Shown: positions 1 through 7,464 of the stretch, one piece after another
Position numbering within the stretch: the stretch's first letter is position 1
How the letters are laid out: every line of letters starts with the position of its first letter
Origin: Blautia obeum ATCC 29174
Lineage (GTDB): Bacteria; Bacillota; Clostridia; Lachnospirales; Lachnospiraceae
NCBI RefSeq assembly: GCF_025147765.1
Contig: NZ_CP102265.1
Location: forward strand, 3,509,001-3,573,000
Reading direction: 5' to 3'
Length of the DNA stretch: 64,000 nucleotides
Notes under the pieces: model-generated
Told to the model about the DNA's origin: nothing
What the model saw: only the letters and a program-made list of their open reading frames with translations
The model's database searches: none
Made by a program: the position numbers and the translations under genes

Positions 1-2
1 CA

Positions 3-206
3 AAAAACAGAGCGTATGATCTATTTTCATATAATGTTTATGTCGGCAAGCTCTATCAAAAGGAAATCGACTTTGTTGCTCAGAGAAGCAACGAGAAATT
101 TTATATTCAGATCAGCGACAACATTTCCGGGCAGGAAACATTTGAGAGAAAATGCTTTCCTCGGCTTCAGATTCGAGATGCTTCCTTTATACTTGTGGAT
201 CCTTAA
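3..206 (+). pseudogene. C-terminal fragment of a DUF4143-type AAA ATPase
   Basis: Reading from base 3 there is an open frame with no start in the window. It contains YVGKLYQKEIDFVAQRSNEK followed by IQISDNISGQETFER and PRLQIRDA. This is the nuclease-like C-terminal part of the ATP-binding proteins annotated as AAA family with DUF4143. The family normally continues for about 25 more residues after the LQIRDAYPK region. Here it diverges into SFILVDP and stops, so the 3' end has probably been replaced where the neighbouring element joined. The 5' part lies outside the window. It is most likely host DNA, or an older element, cut by the insertion to its right. The recognition is from remembered family motifs only. 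Confidence 0.6.
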
Positions 207-272
207 CAAACTTTCTGAAAACGAAAATGAATAATGTATTTGGTGGCTACACCCCCAAGCCCCTGTGGAATC

Positions 273-316
273 AATAACGCCGGTACTGGATATCAAAATC
301 CCGCACCGGCGTTATT
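273..316. terminator. Perfect 12-bp inverted repeat, probable bidirectional terminator
   Basis: AATAACGCCGGT at 273-284 is repeated in inverse at 305-316 with a 20-base loop. It lies between the truncated ATPase frame and the left end of the first mobile element. There is no long T run, so a terminator role is only likely. Confidence 0.5.
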
Positions 317-446
317 CATTGTAATTATCTTACATTGACAAAATGATAGATTGTCAGCTCTGCAAACTGAAATTTATATAATTATCTCTCTAACTTTCCC
401 CATTTTATAGGCTTTCCCGCCTGTCCATTAGTGAAATGATATGTAG

Positions 447-495
447 TTTCCCTTATTTTTGCCCTTATGAGATAATCACAAGGGAAATAAGGGAA
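447..495. repeat. Left-end GGGAA/TTCCC repeats, likely integrase arm sites
   Basis: TTTCCCTTA and CCCTTA at 447-467 face AAGGGAA and TAAGGGAA at 478-495, directly behind the integrase stop codon. A second set with the same order and spacing style sits at 11548-11625. Repeated short sites at both ends next to int are typical of tyrosine recombinase arm sites. The assignment is inference. Confidence 0.5.
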
Positions 496-500
496 TTTTT

Positions 501-1796
501 TTAGTCATTGCCTACCACTTTATCAAGAAGCCGAACCGATTTTCGTTTCGCATCTCTTGTGGAGTGAGCATAGACATTCATGGTGGTACTTACATCTGAG
601 TGTCCTAATAATTCCTGCACATCTTTTGGAGCAGCTCCATTTGCCAAAAGGTTGCTTGTATAGGTGTGACGTAACTGGTGGAAATGAAAGCCTTCAAATC
701 CCTCTAATGTTTTTGCTACCTTTCTGCATACCGTCCCCAAAGTAGTCGGAAGTTCCAGACAACCATCCGGTCTTAAGCAGACGAAAGAAATTTCTTTATA
801 ATCTGCCGGGACTTCCTCTGTTCTGTCTAAGCAATAATATTCGTAGTACACTCTGTTTTTCTCTTTGACCTCTTTGTAGTAGTTCGTGTGATAAAGTTCT
901 CCGTACTGCATCCGGTTTTTTAACTGCTCTTTCCGGGCATTACGGAAAATCTCTACCAGCGTATCTCCAAAATCAACAACCCTTACTTTTTTCCGCTTGG
1001 TTGGTCCGATGATATATTTGCGCTTTGAGCCATCATATCGGATGCTGCGTCTTATGGTAAGGCATTGTTCTTCCAGATTTACATCCTGCCATGCCAAACC
1101 GCAGGCTTCTCCAATACGGAGTCCGGCATAATAAGCTATCTGGATTGGAAGTATTGCGGCTGGGTTCTTTTTTTGCAGATAAGCAAGTAATCTTTCATAA
1201 TCTTCTCGTGAAATTGGTTGGATATTTCCGTCCATATCCTCATCGGAAAACAAATCCACTTCATCCGTCTGATACCGCAGTTTAATATACTGCATGGGAT
1301 TGAACGTAATATACTGCTTTGGAAATACTGCAAAACGGAAAGATTGCTGCATGACTGCGGAAAAAGAATGGATATAATCTTTGCTGTAACCCTTTTTCTC
1401 TTTTCCATCGGGATGAACTCCCCCAAAGGAAAGCAAATCAAAGAAGGATTGCAAATGCTCAGAGGTTACATTTTTTAATTTCCGTTCTGCCAGCGGATGT
1501 TTCTTAATATTTCGTATTGTTCCGAGGTAATTCTCCACCGTACCATTGCTGAGCGTACTTGTTTTTAATTCCTCCTCTGCCCACACATCTAAAAGTTGTC
1601 CGACTGTGAGATTTTCCGCTTTGGCAACAAATTTCTTTTTCTCATAATCATCCATTGCCTGACGGAGCAGCTTTTCAGTTTCACTTTTGCTTTCTGTTCC
1701 AACGCATTCTTTCTGAACAAGATTGCCGCTTGCGTCCTCTACATAGAAGCGGTAGTACCATTTCTTTCCTTTTTTTCTTACAGATCCTTTTGCCAT
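501..1796 (-). CDS. Tyrosine site-specific integrase (Tn916-type)
   Basis: A 431-residue tyrosine recombinase that would excise and integrate the element. The N-terminal AP2-like DNA-binding region reads MAKGSVRKKGKKWYYRFYVE and is followed by a SAM-like core-binding domain. The catalytic domain shows AGLRIGEACGL (first Arg), HQLRHTYTSNLL (His-x-x-Arg), LLGHSDVSTTMNVYAHS (second His and nucleophilic Tyr). The start at 1796 is preferred over the longer frame from 1826 because GAAAGGAG lies about 10 bases upstream of it. It is the outermost gene on the left of the element and reads towards its end, the usual place for int beside attL. The excisionase lies about 0.9 kb away in the opposite orientation. 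Confidence 0.93.
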   Translation of the reverse strand: MAKGSVRKKGKKWYYRFYVEDASGNLVQKECVGTESKSETEKLLRQAMDDYEKKKFVAKAENLTVGQLLDVWAEEELKTSTLSNGTVENYLGTIRNIKKHPLAERKLKNVTSEHLQSFFDLLSFGGVHPDGKEKKGYSKDYIHSFSAVMQQSFRFAVFPKQYITFNPMQYIKLRYQTDEVDLFSDEDMDGNIQPISREDYERLLAYLQKKNPAAILPIQIAYYAGLRIGEACGLAWQDVNLEEQCLTIRRSIRYDGSKRKYIIGPTKRKKVRVVDFGDTLVEIFRNARKEQLKNRMQYGELYHTNYYKEVKEKNRVYYEYYCLDRTEEVPADYKEISFVCLRPDGCLELPTTLGTVCRKVAKTLEGFEGFHFHQLRHTYTSNLLANGAAPKDVQELLGHSDVSTTMNVYAHSTRDAKRKSVRLLDKVVGND

Positions 1797-1882
1797 AATC
1801 GTATGTCTCCTTTCGATATTAGACAATCGGAACTGATGAAATGCTTCGTGCGTGTAAGTATATCATAACTCCGGTTGTCTTA

Positions 1883-2512
1883 CTATACCGATTCGGAATC
1901 TTCGTATAAGACTTCTGATAAAAGATTTGCAAGCCTTTGTTCTGCTGTTTTTGGTTTCTTGGAATAGAGCCTTACAACGTCTGCCATCTCATTAAAAGCA
2001 TTGATGGTAGGAGTGATTTCCCTTAAGAACATAATCTCATTATATTCATCATTCGATTCAAACCCTATTGTTTTGGCAATATCCGTCTGACCATCATTCC
2101 CCTTGAAGTTTTTGCAGGCGAACTGAAAGGAATCCAAAAACAGACCATATTGTTTTAACATCAGCAGTAATAAATCTTTTGAAAAAGCATCTTCTTCTTT
2201 GGTAAGGGCAAGCGGTAACTGTTCCAGAATATCTCCCATCGCATCACGAATCTGTAACTCTCTCTTATCCGTAATGTCGGTTTCATATTCATCTGTTTCC
2301 CCTTTGAGCCATTCCACAGATACATGAAGTGCTTCCGAAAGACCTTCCAGCACCATTTTTTTCGTATTGTCAATCGAACCATTCTCATAACGCAGGATTG
2401 TAGAAGCGGTAACCCCCATCTTTTCTGCGACATAAGGCTGTGTCAGATTCAATTCCAGACGGCGCTGTTTTACTCTGCTGCCTATCAGCTTGCGTAGTTC
2501 TTTATCTTTCAT
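1883..2512 (-). CDS. XRE-family repressor of the element
   Basis: A 209-residue regulator with an N-terminal helix-turn-helix (residues about 1-65). It contains VKQRRLELNLTQPYVAEKMG and ASTILRYENGSIDNTKKMVL, the classical XRE pattern of phage and transposon repressors. The rest is a helical C-terminal region of unknown family, probably for dimerisation or signal input. The start at 2512 is supported by AAGGAGG 8-9 bases upstream. It is divergent from the excisionase gene, and the 170-base gap holds a strong promoter and two TTGCA-type palindromes. Repression of xis and the transfer genes is the natural inference. Confidence 0.85.
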   Translation of the reverse strand: MKDKELRKLIGSRVKQRRLELNLTQPYVAEKMGVTASTILRYENGSIDNTKKMVLEGLSEALHVSVEWLKGETDEYETDITDKRELQIRDAMGDILEQLPLALTKEEDAFSKDLLLLMLKQYGLFLDSFQFACKNFKGNDGQTDIAKTIGFESNDEYNEIMFLREITPTINAFNEMADVVRLYSKKPKTAEQRLANLLSEVLYEDSESV

Positions 2513-2565
2513 GCTGACTGCCTCCTTTTTCGGTATGTATGAATTATAGCATTGCTTTTCCAAAA

Positions 2566-2578
2566 TTGCAATATGCAA
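2566..2578. promoter_or_regulatory. Palindromic operator, copy 1
   Basis: TTGCAATATGCAA is a dyad of TTGCA/TGCAA with a 3-base centre. It lies 53 bases upstream of the repressor start codon and matches a second dyad at 2652-2664, consistent with autoregulation by the XRE protein. Confidence 0.55.
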
Positions 2579-2609
2579 TATAAGGTTTGTTTTTAATATT
2601 TCGTAACGC

Positions 2610-2638
2610 TTGACAAAAAGATATGAAAAGGATATACT
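2610..2638 (+). promoter_or_regulatory. Sigma-A type promoter for the excisionase operon
   Basis: TTGACA at 2610-2615 and TATACT at 2633-2638 are separated by exactly 17 bases. A transcript starting near 2645 would place the second palindrome at its 5' end, an ideal position for repression. Confidence 0.75.
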
Positions 2639-2651
2639 TACATCACAAGAA

Positions 2652-2664
2652 TTGCATAATGCAA
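2652..2664. promoter_or_regulatory. Palindromic operator, copy 2
   Basis: TTGCATAATGCAA is a perfect dyad around a central A. It overlaps the expected transcription start of the excisionase promoter and ends 6 bases before the AAGGAGG ribosome binding site. Confidence 0.6.
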
Positions 2665-2683
2665 TTTATAAGGAGGTGATTAT

Positions 2684-2914
2684 ATGACGCAAAGAAAAAT
2701 TGCATTATCCATCGAAGAAGCTGCTGACTATACGGGAATCGGCAGAAACACCTTAAGACAGCTTGTAGAATGGAAGAAACTTCCGGTATTAAAGGTTGGT
2801 CGCAAAGTCCTGATTAAAACCGATATTCTGGAAATGTTTATGGAAGCTAATGAAGGTCGTGATTTGAGGGATAGAGGAAATGTAAAAGCCGTAACAAGAA
2901 CTGCGGCAAATTAA
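2684..2914 (+). CDS. Excisionase (Tn916 Xis-like winged helix)
   Basis: A 76-residue basic DNA-binding protein with SIEEAADYTGIGRNTLRQLV, then LPVLKVGRKVLIKTDILEMF. This is the helix-turn-helix plus wing pattern of the excisionase/MerR-like HTH_17 family. Such proteins bend att DNA and push the integrase towards excision. AAGGAGGTGAT sits at ideal distance from the ATG. It is read from the strong promoter at 2610-2638 and divergently from the repressor. A GGCGGCTTC/GAAACCGCC hairpin at 2918-2939 follows the stop directly and could attenuate or stabilise the transcript. Confidence 0.88.
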   Translation: MTQRKIALSIEEAADYTGIGRNTLRQLVEWKKLPVLKVGRKVLIKTDILEMFMEANEGRDLRDRGNVKAVTRTAAN

Positions 2915-3054
2915 AAAGGCGGCTTCCAAAGAAACCGCCAAAGGTTCTATCAGACCGAAGCCATGATATACCTACACGCAAGAAGATTATACCATGTGCT
3001 TCTTCTGATACGCAACCGAGAACTTATGTTTGCAAAAGAAAGGGGAATGTAATC

Positions 3055-3369
3055 ATGGCAAAATCAACAAAAAGTTATGAAGAACGAATGCTTGAAATGG
3101 AAAAGAAGGAACAGGAAAGCCTTGAAAAAGCAAAACGATATGCAGCACAGAAGAAAGAACTTCTGAAACGAAAGAAAGCCGAAGAAAGTAAAAAACGAAC
3201 CCATAGGCTCTGTCAGGTTGGCGGTGCGGTGGAATCCGTTCTTGGTGTTCCTATTGAGGAAGAGGACATCCCAAAGCTGATTGGTTTTCTGAAAAGGCAG
3301 GAAGCCAATGGGAAGTTTTTCTCAAAGGCAATGCAGAAAGAAGCCAATACCGATATGGAGGAAGTGTAA
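3055..3369 (+). CDS. DUF3847-like mobilisation accessory protein
   Basis: A 104-residue charged protein. Residues about 5-50 are a Lys/Glu-rich helix, probably coiled coil, followed by CQVGGAVESVLG and a C-terminal IPKLIGFLKRQEANGKFFSKA. This pattern matches the DUF3847 proteins found immediately upstream of MobA/MobL relaxases in Firmicute elements. A part in the relaxosome is inferred from position only. AAAGGGGAATGTAATC precedes the ATG. The stop overlaps a further ATG in another frame, which I do not regard as a gene. Confidence 0.72.
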   Translation: MAKSTKSYEERMLEMEKKEQESLEKAKRYAAQKKELLKRKKAEESKKRTHRLCQVGGAVESVLGVPIEEEDIPKLIGFLKRQEANGKFFSKAMQKEANTDMEEV

Positions 3370-3439
3370 TGGCGGAGGGGATGAGTTTTTCATTCCCTTC
3401 ATTGCTTTTTCATGAAGGGCGCACTTATGGACAACCAGA

Positions 3440-3620
3440 GGTCGTCCCAATAAGTTTGCCACAAGTGGCAACCGGTCTGCGCTCACGCTTGCCGGGCTCG
3501 TTCCGTCGGCGGGGCTTTCAGCCAGACCTGCTCATGCCACAGGAGGCACTCTTCGCCAGAGAGGCGCATTCCATGCAGGCTGCTATGCGCAGGGCACTCT
3601 TACGCAGAGGGCGTTCCGGC
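3440..3620 (+). other. Candidate oriT region
   Basis: The GC-rich stretch between the DUF3847 gene and the relaxase holds a perfect inverted repeat TTGCCAC-aa-GTGGCAA at 3456-3471. It is followed by CGGTCTGCGCTCACGCTTGC and several shorter GC-rich repeats built around GCGCA and GAGGCGC. A dyad with an asymmetric GC-rich flank directly upstream of a MobA/MobL gene is the usual organisation of a MOBQ-type origin of transfer. The nick site cannot be named from sequence alone. Confidence 0.5.
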
Positions 3621-3696
3621 AATGCTGCCTTTTCTAAAATCGAAAGCAATGTTGCCGGAAATCTATACCGGATGTGCAGAAAGGAGGAATCCAGAT

Positions 3697-5418
3697 ATGG
3701 CGATTTTTCATTACACAATCAAAATAGTCGGACGAAGTAAAGGGAAATCTGTTATCTCCGCTTCCGCATATCTCAATGGAGATGTGATGAAAAACGAGGA
3801 AACCGGGAGAATCAGTTATTACACTTCCAAAAAAGAAGTGGTCTACACCAGTCTGATGATGTGTGAAAACGCACCTCCTGAATGGCAGATAGTACCAGAA
3901 GAAAATATAAAACGCTTTCAGGAATCTGTCCGATACAAAAGGTCAGCAGATAAAGAAGCTGCTTTAGAAAAATTTAAAATCACATTTCAGAAACAAAGGT
4001 TATGGAATGAGGTATTGAAGATTGAAAAAAATGCAGATGCCCAACTTGGCAGGTCATTTGAATTTGCCCTTCCCAAAGAATGGAACAGACAGGAACAAAT
4101 TCAATATACAACTGACTATATTCAAAAAACTTTTGTAGATAGAGGAATGTGTGCTGATTGGAGTATCCACGATAAAGGGGATGGCAACCCCCATGTCCAT
4201 CTGCTTCTGACTATGCGTCCTTTTAACCCGGATCATTCTTGGGGAAAGAAAGAAGTCAAGGATTGGGATTTTCTCAGAGATAAAAACGGAAATGTCGTGA
4301 TTGACGAATCCCATCCGAACTGGTGGCAGGATAAGAAAAACCCTGACCGTCATGGAATCCGTATCCCTGTATTAGATGAAAACGGAATCCAAAAGATTGC
4401 TACAAGAAACCGCCTGCAATGGAAACGTGTGCTGACCGATGCTACCGGATGGAACAATCCAAAAAATTGTGAACTGTGGCGGAGTGAGTGGGCAAAGGTG
4501 TGTAATGAACATCTGCCTTTGCATAATCAGGTCGATCACCGTTCTTATGAAAAGCAGGGAAAACTCCAGATCCCTACCATCCATGAAGGTGCTGACGCAA
4601 GAAAGATTGAACAAAAGTTTCTTGCCGGGCAGGAAATAGAAGGTTCGTGGAAAGTAGCGGAAAATCAAATCATAAAACAACAAAACACATTATTGCAAAA
4701 GATACTGGACACCTTTGGGAAAGTATCAGGTGCATTATCATTATGGAAGGAGCGATTAAATGACATTAGAAGAAAGCTGGGAAATTATACCCTTAATGGA
4801 ATCCATGATTGTGCAAATCGAAGAACAGCAGACCTTAATGGCAGAAATGCTTCTGGAAATGCAGAACCGGGACAATCAACTCTCTCTTATGCAGGAACAG
4901 AATCAGAAATTACAAAAATTAAACAGCGAGTTATCCGAGCTGCTCAACATTTTGCCAAATACCGAGGAACTGCTTTCCAAGATGGAAGAACAGAAAACGA
5001 AGATAGAACTTTTGGAAAACGAAAATCAGCAATGGCAGATATTGGCACAGAAGCTGAACAGCGAAAACAGTTTATTACTGAAACAGAACACCGAATTGCT
5101 GAACTGGAACAGCAGATAGAGAAAGGACGTGATATAGATGAACGAATCCAGAGAATTAAAGAACGCCGAACAGTTGGAAGAACTTCTGCGCTTGACCGAG
5201 GAGATACAAGAAGAACTGGAACAGAAAGACCAGCTTATCGTGGAACTGAAGACGCAGCTCAGCGAATCTCTGACCTTGAACGAGAAATTAAACAAAGAGA
5301 ACAGATCCGGGAATATTCAAGCATTAAAGAACGACTTGAAGCTGGCAGACAGAGCATTGCGGATCGAGAAAGAGAAGCTGCTAAGCGCAAACGTCATGAT
5401 CGGGGAATGTCAAGATAA
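3697..5418 (+). CDS. MobA/MobL family relaxase
   Basis: A 573-residue relaxase that would nick oriT and pilot the single strand. The catalytic tyrosine candidate is Y25 in SASAYLNGDVM. The metal-binding motif is IHDKGDGNPHVHLLLTMR with H158, H166 and H168. After about residue 340 the protein becomes a charged, repetitive helical tail rich in Arg, Glu and Gln, ending KRHDRGMSR. The start at 3697 is chosen because AAGGAGG lies 11 bases upstream and the conserved MAIFHYTIKI begins there. A longer frame from 3622 would run through the probable oriT. The last 660 bases also encode two other proteins in the +1 frame. Confidence 0.93.
   Translation: MAIFHYTIKIVGRSKGKSVISASAYLNGDVMKNEETGRISYYTSKKEVVYTSLMMCENAPPEWQIVPEENIKRFQESVRYKRSADKEAALEKFKITFQKQRLWNEVLKIEKNADAQLGRSFEFALPKEWNRQEQIQYTTDYIQKTFVDRGMCADWSIHDKGDGNPHVHLLLTMRPFNPDHSWGKKEVKDWDFLRDKNGNVVIDESHPNWWQDKKNPDRHGIRIPVLDENGIQKIATRNRLQWKRVLTDATGWNNPKNCELWRSEWAKVCNEHLPLHNQVDHRSYEKQGKLQIPTIHEGADARKIEQKFLAGQEIEGSWKVAENQIIKQQNTLLQKILDTFGKVSGALSLWKERLNDIRRKLGNYTLNGIHDCANRRTADLNGRNASGNAEPGQSTLSYAGTESEITKIKQRVIRAAQHFAKYRGTAFQDGRTENEDRTFGKRKSAMADIGTEAEQRKQFITETEHRIAELEQQIEKGRDIDERIQRIKERRTVGRTSALDRGDTRRTGTERPAYRGTEDAAQRISDLEREIKQREQIREYSSIKERLEAGRQSIADREREAAKRKRHDRGMSR
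4760..5119 (+). CDS. Coiled-coil protein encoded inside the relaxase gene, +1 frame
   Basis: A 119-residue frame lying wholly inside the relaxase gene. It begins MTLEESWEIIPLMESMIVQI and continues as an almost unbroken coiled coil full of Glu, Gln, Leu and Asn. GGAAGGAG stands 8 bases before its ATG and the frame is open for 360 bases, so translation is plausible. Its stop is 18 bases before the next +1-frame start, with which it would form a translationally coupled pair. No function is recognised. A relaxosome or entry-exclusion role is speculation. Confidence 0.6.
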   Translation: MTLEESWEIIPLMESMIVQIEEQQTLMAEMLLEMQNRDNQLSLMQEQNQKLQKLNSELSELLNILPNTEELLSKMEEQKTKIELLENENQQWQILAQKLNSENSLLLKQNTELLNWNSR

Positions 5419-6103
5419 AATACGCTGTTTAACACAACAACGGGATTATGCCCGGACACATCAGAAAATCGTAGAGATACCGGTAGAAAAGCCGGTACTC
5501 TATGAAAAATGTGAAGCCTGTGACCGGACAGCCTATCAGAATGAAAAAGCGAAATACGAAACACAAAAAGAGCGACTTGCCGGACAGTATAAAGCAAAAA
5601 CGGTAAGGTTCCAAACAACCTTGTTCCTTCTTGCATGGTATTCGCTGACAACCACTCTTTTTCAGGCAGTACAGTCAGATGTGTTCCTTTCCGATTGTAA
5701 ATCATTCTTTCATGATGCGGCGTCATTCATACAGACCTTTATCGGATGGACGATTTCTGCCGGGCAATCTGTGGCACAGATTAGTACCAAAATTCCTAAT
5801 GCGTTTATAGCCGGAATCATATATTGGGTATTGCTGATATTGGTTGTCGGAATATGTGTCGCAGGGACAGGGATACTGGCGATACTGATAGAAATAAAGG
5901 TTATAGAATTATATAAGAAAAACTGTTGGGATGTTATTACCCTACTGATAATACTGACAAGTACTGCTGTCATCATTTATTTTGGAGAAACAATCAAAAA
6001 GGTACTGTCAGTAAATCTTCTATTGCTTTTTGTGCTTTCACAGGGAGCATATGTTGGACTTAGATGTTATTTGAAAAATCAGTTAAATACCAAGCTATAT
6101 TGA
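5138..6103 (+). CDS. DUF6040-like membrane protein with coiled-coil N terminus
   Basis: A 321-residue protein. Residues 1-105 form a coiled coil, then KPVLYEKCEACDRTAYQN with a CxxC pair, then helical residues to about 160. The C-terminal half has hydrophobic segments near 165-185, 220-250, 265-285 and 290-310. The first 281 bases overlap the relaxase in the +1 frame, while the rest stands alone, so this is a true gene and not a shadow. GAAAGGACGTGATATAG precedes the ATG. The layout matches the proteins called DUF6040 found after MobA/MobL in Clostridia. A membrane partner for the relaxosome is the simplest guess. Confidence 0.78.
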   Translation: MNESRELKNAEQLEELLRLTEEIQEELEQKDQLIVELKTQLSESLTLNEKLNKENRSGNIQALKNDLKLADRALRIEKEKLLSANVMIGECQDKIRCLTQQRDYARTHQKIVEIPVEKPVLYEKCEACDRTAYQNEKAKYETQKERLAGQYKAKTVRFQTTLFLLAWYSLTTTLFQAVQSDVFLSDCKSFFHDAASFIQTFIGWTISAGQSVAQISTKIPNAFIAGIIYWVLLILVVGICVAGTGILAILIEIKVIELYKKNCWDVITLLIILTSTAVIIYFGETIKKVLSVNLLLLFVLSQGAYVGLRCYLKNQLNTKLY

Positions 6104-6130
6104 TGAAAATATGATAGAAAAACGTATAAG

Positions 6131-6162
6131 AGCAGGGGATAAAACGCACATCGTCCCCTGCT
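6131..6162. terminator. Bidirectional terminator between convergent genes
   Basis: AGCAGGGGA at 6131-6139 pairs with TCCCCTGCT at 6154-6162 and is followed by ATTATATTAT. It separates the DUF6040-like gene from the convergent XRE gene. Confidence 0.7.
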
Positions 6163-6177
6163 ATTATATTATCCTTT

Positions 6178-6510
6178 TCAATTTCTATTAGGATATGTCT
6201 GTTTCATTGTTTCAGCAATGTAAATAACATTGGAAACTAACATAATGTGCTTTCTGCAACTGTGTTCGTCCCGCTGTTCTTCCCGGTAGAAAAACTGGTC
6301 TACGGAAATATCGAACATGGTAACGAGTTTGAAAAATAAATTGAAGCTGGGATGTTGTCCCTTGTTTTCAATATTCATAATCGTGCGGTCTGTCTTGCCG
6401 ACCAGCTCCGCCACATAGGCCTGTGTCCAGCCCCTTTCCTCTCTGGCTTGTTTGATTGCCAGCCCGAGCCCATGAAAGTCAAACCTGATTTCATCTTGGT
6501 TCATTCTCAT
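6178..6510 (-). CDS. XRE-family transcriptional regulator
   Basis: A 110-residue protein with a central helix-turn-helix: IKQAREERGWTQAYVAELVG, then KTDRTIMNIENKGQHPSF and KLVTMFDISVDQFF. The short C-terminal tail HSCRKHIMLVSNVIYIAETM may help dimerisation. It sits between the mobilisation block and the two-component/ABC cargo and reads away from the cargo, so it may control either. The first or third codon (both ATG) could be the start. Confidence 0.8.
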   Translation of the reverse strand: MRMNQDEIRFDFHGLGLAIKQAREERGWTQAYVAELVGKTDRTIMNIENKGQHPSFNLFFKLVTMFDISVDQFFYREEQRDEHSCRKHIMLVSNVIYIAETMKQTYPNRN

Positions 6511-6636
6511 ATCACCCTATATCATTGTACATTTCGGGTTGAATTATGAGAATGTAATGAAATTTGATGTTAAGTAGTATTTTATTTCATTATCAAATAG
6601 CCACATGATTGAATATAGCAAACGATTGTGATAAAG

Positions 6637-6665
6637 TTGATACGAATATGCCATAAAATTATATT
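6637..6665 (+). promoter_or_regulatory. Promoter of the response regulator/ABC operon
   Basis: TTGATA at 6637-6642 and TATATT at 6660-6665 have a 17-base spacer. The start codon of the response regulator is 37 bases downstream, preceded by AGAGAGG. Confidence 0.6.
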
Positions 6666-6701
6666 CTGCAAATTGATCAATGTTAAAGAGAGGTATTTTA
6701 T

Positions 6702-7385
6702 ATGAATTACACAATTCTAATAGTTGATGACGATATGGCTATCAATGATATGCTTGTTAAATATCTTCGGAAAAATGGTTATATAACATATTCTGCTTAT
6801 TCAGGAACAGAAGCCCTTCTTTTTCTTGAAAAGCAAAAAGTTAATCTGATTATTTTGGATTTAATGCTTCCCGGTCTTTCTGGTGAACAAGTTTTAGCAG
6901 AAATAAAGAAAACAAAAAATGTACCTGTAATCGGTCTATCTGCAAAAGAAGATTCTAAAAGTAAAATTTTCTTATTGAAAAACGGTGCTGATGATTATGT
7001 AACGAAACCCTTCGATATAGAAGAACTACTTGCAAGGATTGAAACGATTTTGCGACGGATTTATGAAAATCAATATACATCAAATTCCTTGTTATGTTGT
7101 GGCGATTTAAATTTAGATACAATAGGAATGGAGGCCACTCTAAAAAATCAAAAATTGCCCCTTACAAAAAATGAGTTTGCTATATTGAAAATGCTTATGG
7201 AACATCCGCAACAAGTATTTACGAAAGATATGATTTATGAGCAATTATGGAATGAAACTTTAGAGGGAACTGAAAATGCTATCAATGTTCATATCAGCAA
7301 CTTACGCAAAAAAATTGCTGCAATAGATAATAGTAAATCATATATTAAAACGGTTTGGGGAATTGGGTTTAAGATGGACATATAA
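6702..7385 (+). CDS. OmpR/PhoB-family response regulator
   Basis: A 227-residue DNA-binding response regulator. The receiver domain covers residues 1-115, with acidic pocket LIVDDD, phospho-acceptor D53 in ILDLMLPGLSG and switch Lys in YVTKPFD. The C-terminal winged helix covers about 130-227 and includes LTKNEFAILKMLMEHP and NAINVHISNLRKKI. It leads an operon with an ABC ATPase, a permease and a histidine kinase. That gene order is typical of peptide-antibiotic sensing and resistance modules (bacitracin, lantibiotics). Its codon use is more AT-rich than the mobilisation genes next to it, which fits acquired cargo. Confidence 0.92.
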   Translation: MNYTILIVDDDMAINDMLVKYLRKNGYITYSAYSGTEALLFLEKQKVNLIILDLMLPGLSGEQVLAEIKKTKNVPVIGLSAKEDSKSKIFLLKNGADDYVTKPFDIEELLARIETILRRIYENQYTSNSLLCCGDLNLDTIGMEATLKNQKLPLTKNEFAILKMLMEHPQQVFTKDMIYEQLWNETLEGTENAINVHISNLRKKIAAIDNSKSYIKTVWGIGFKMDI

Positions 7386-7464
7386 TCTTTATGAAATCCT
7401 TAGATTTAGAAAATAATTTACTTAAACTTATCCCTTACACTAAAACCACAAGGAGGGATATATC

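Noticed and set aside
3369..3740. A 123-codon open frame starting at the stop of the DUF3847 gene
   Set aside because: It runs through the GC-rich inverted repeats taken as oriT, has an Arg/Ser/Leu-biased composition and ends inside the relaxase gene. Better explained as a non-coding region open by chance.
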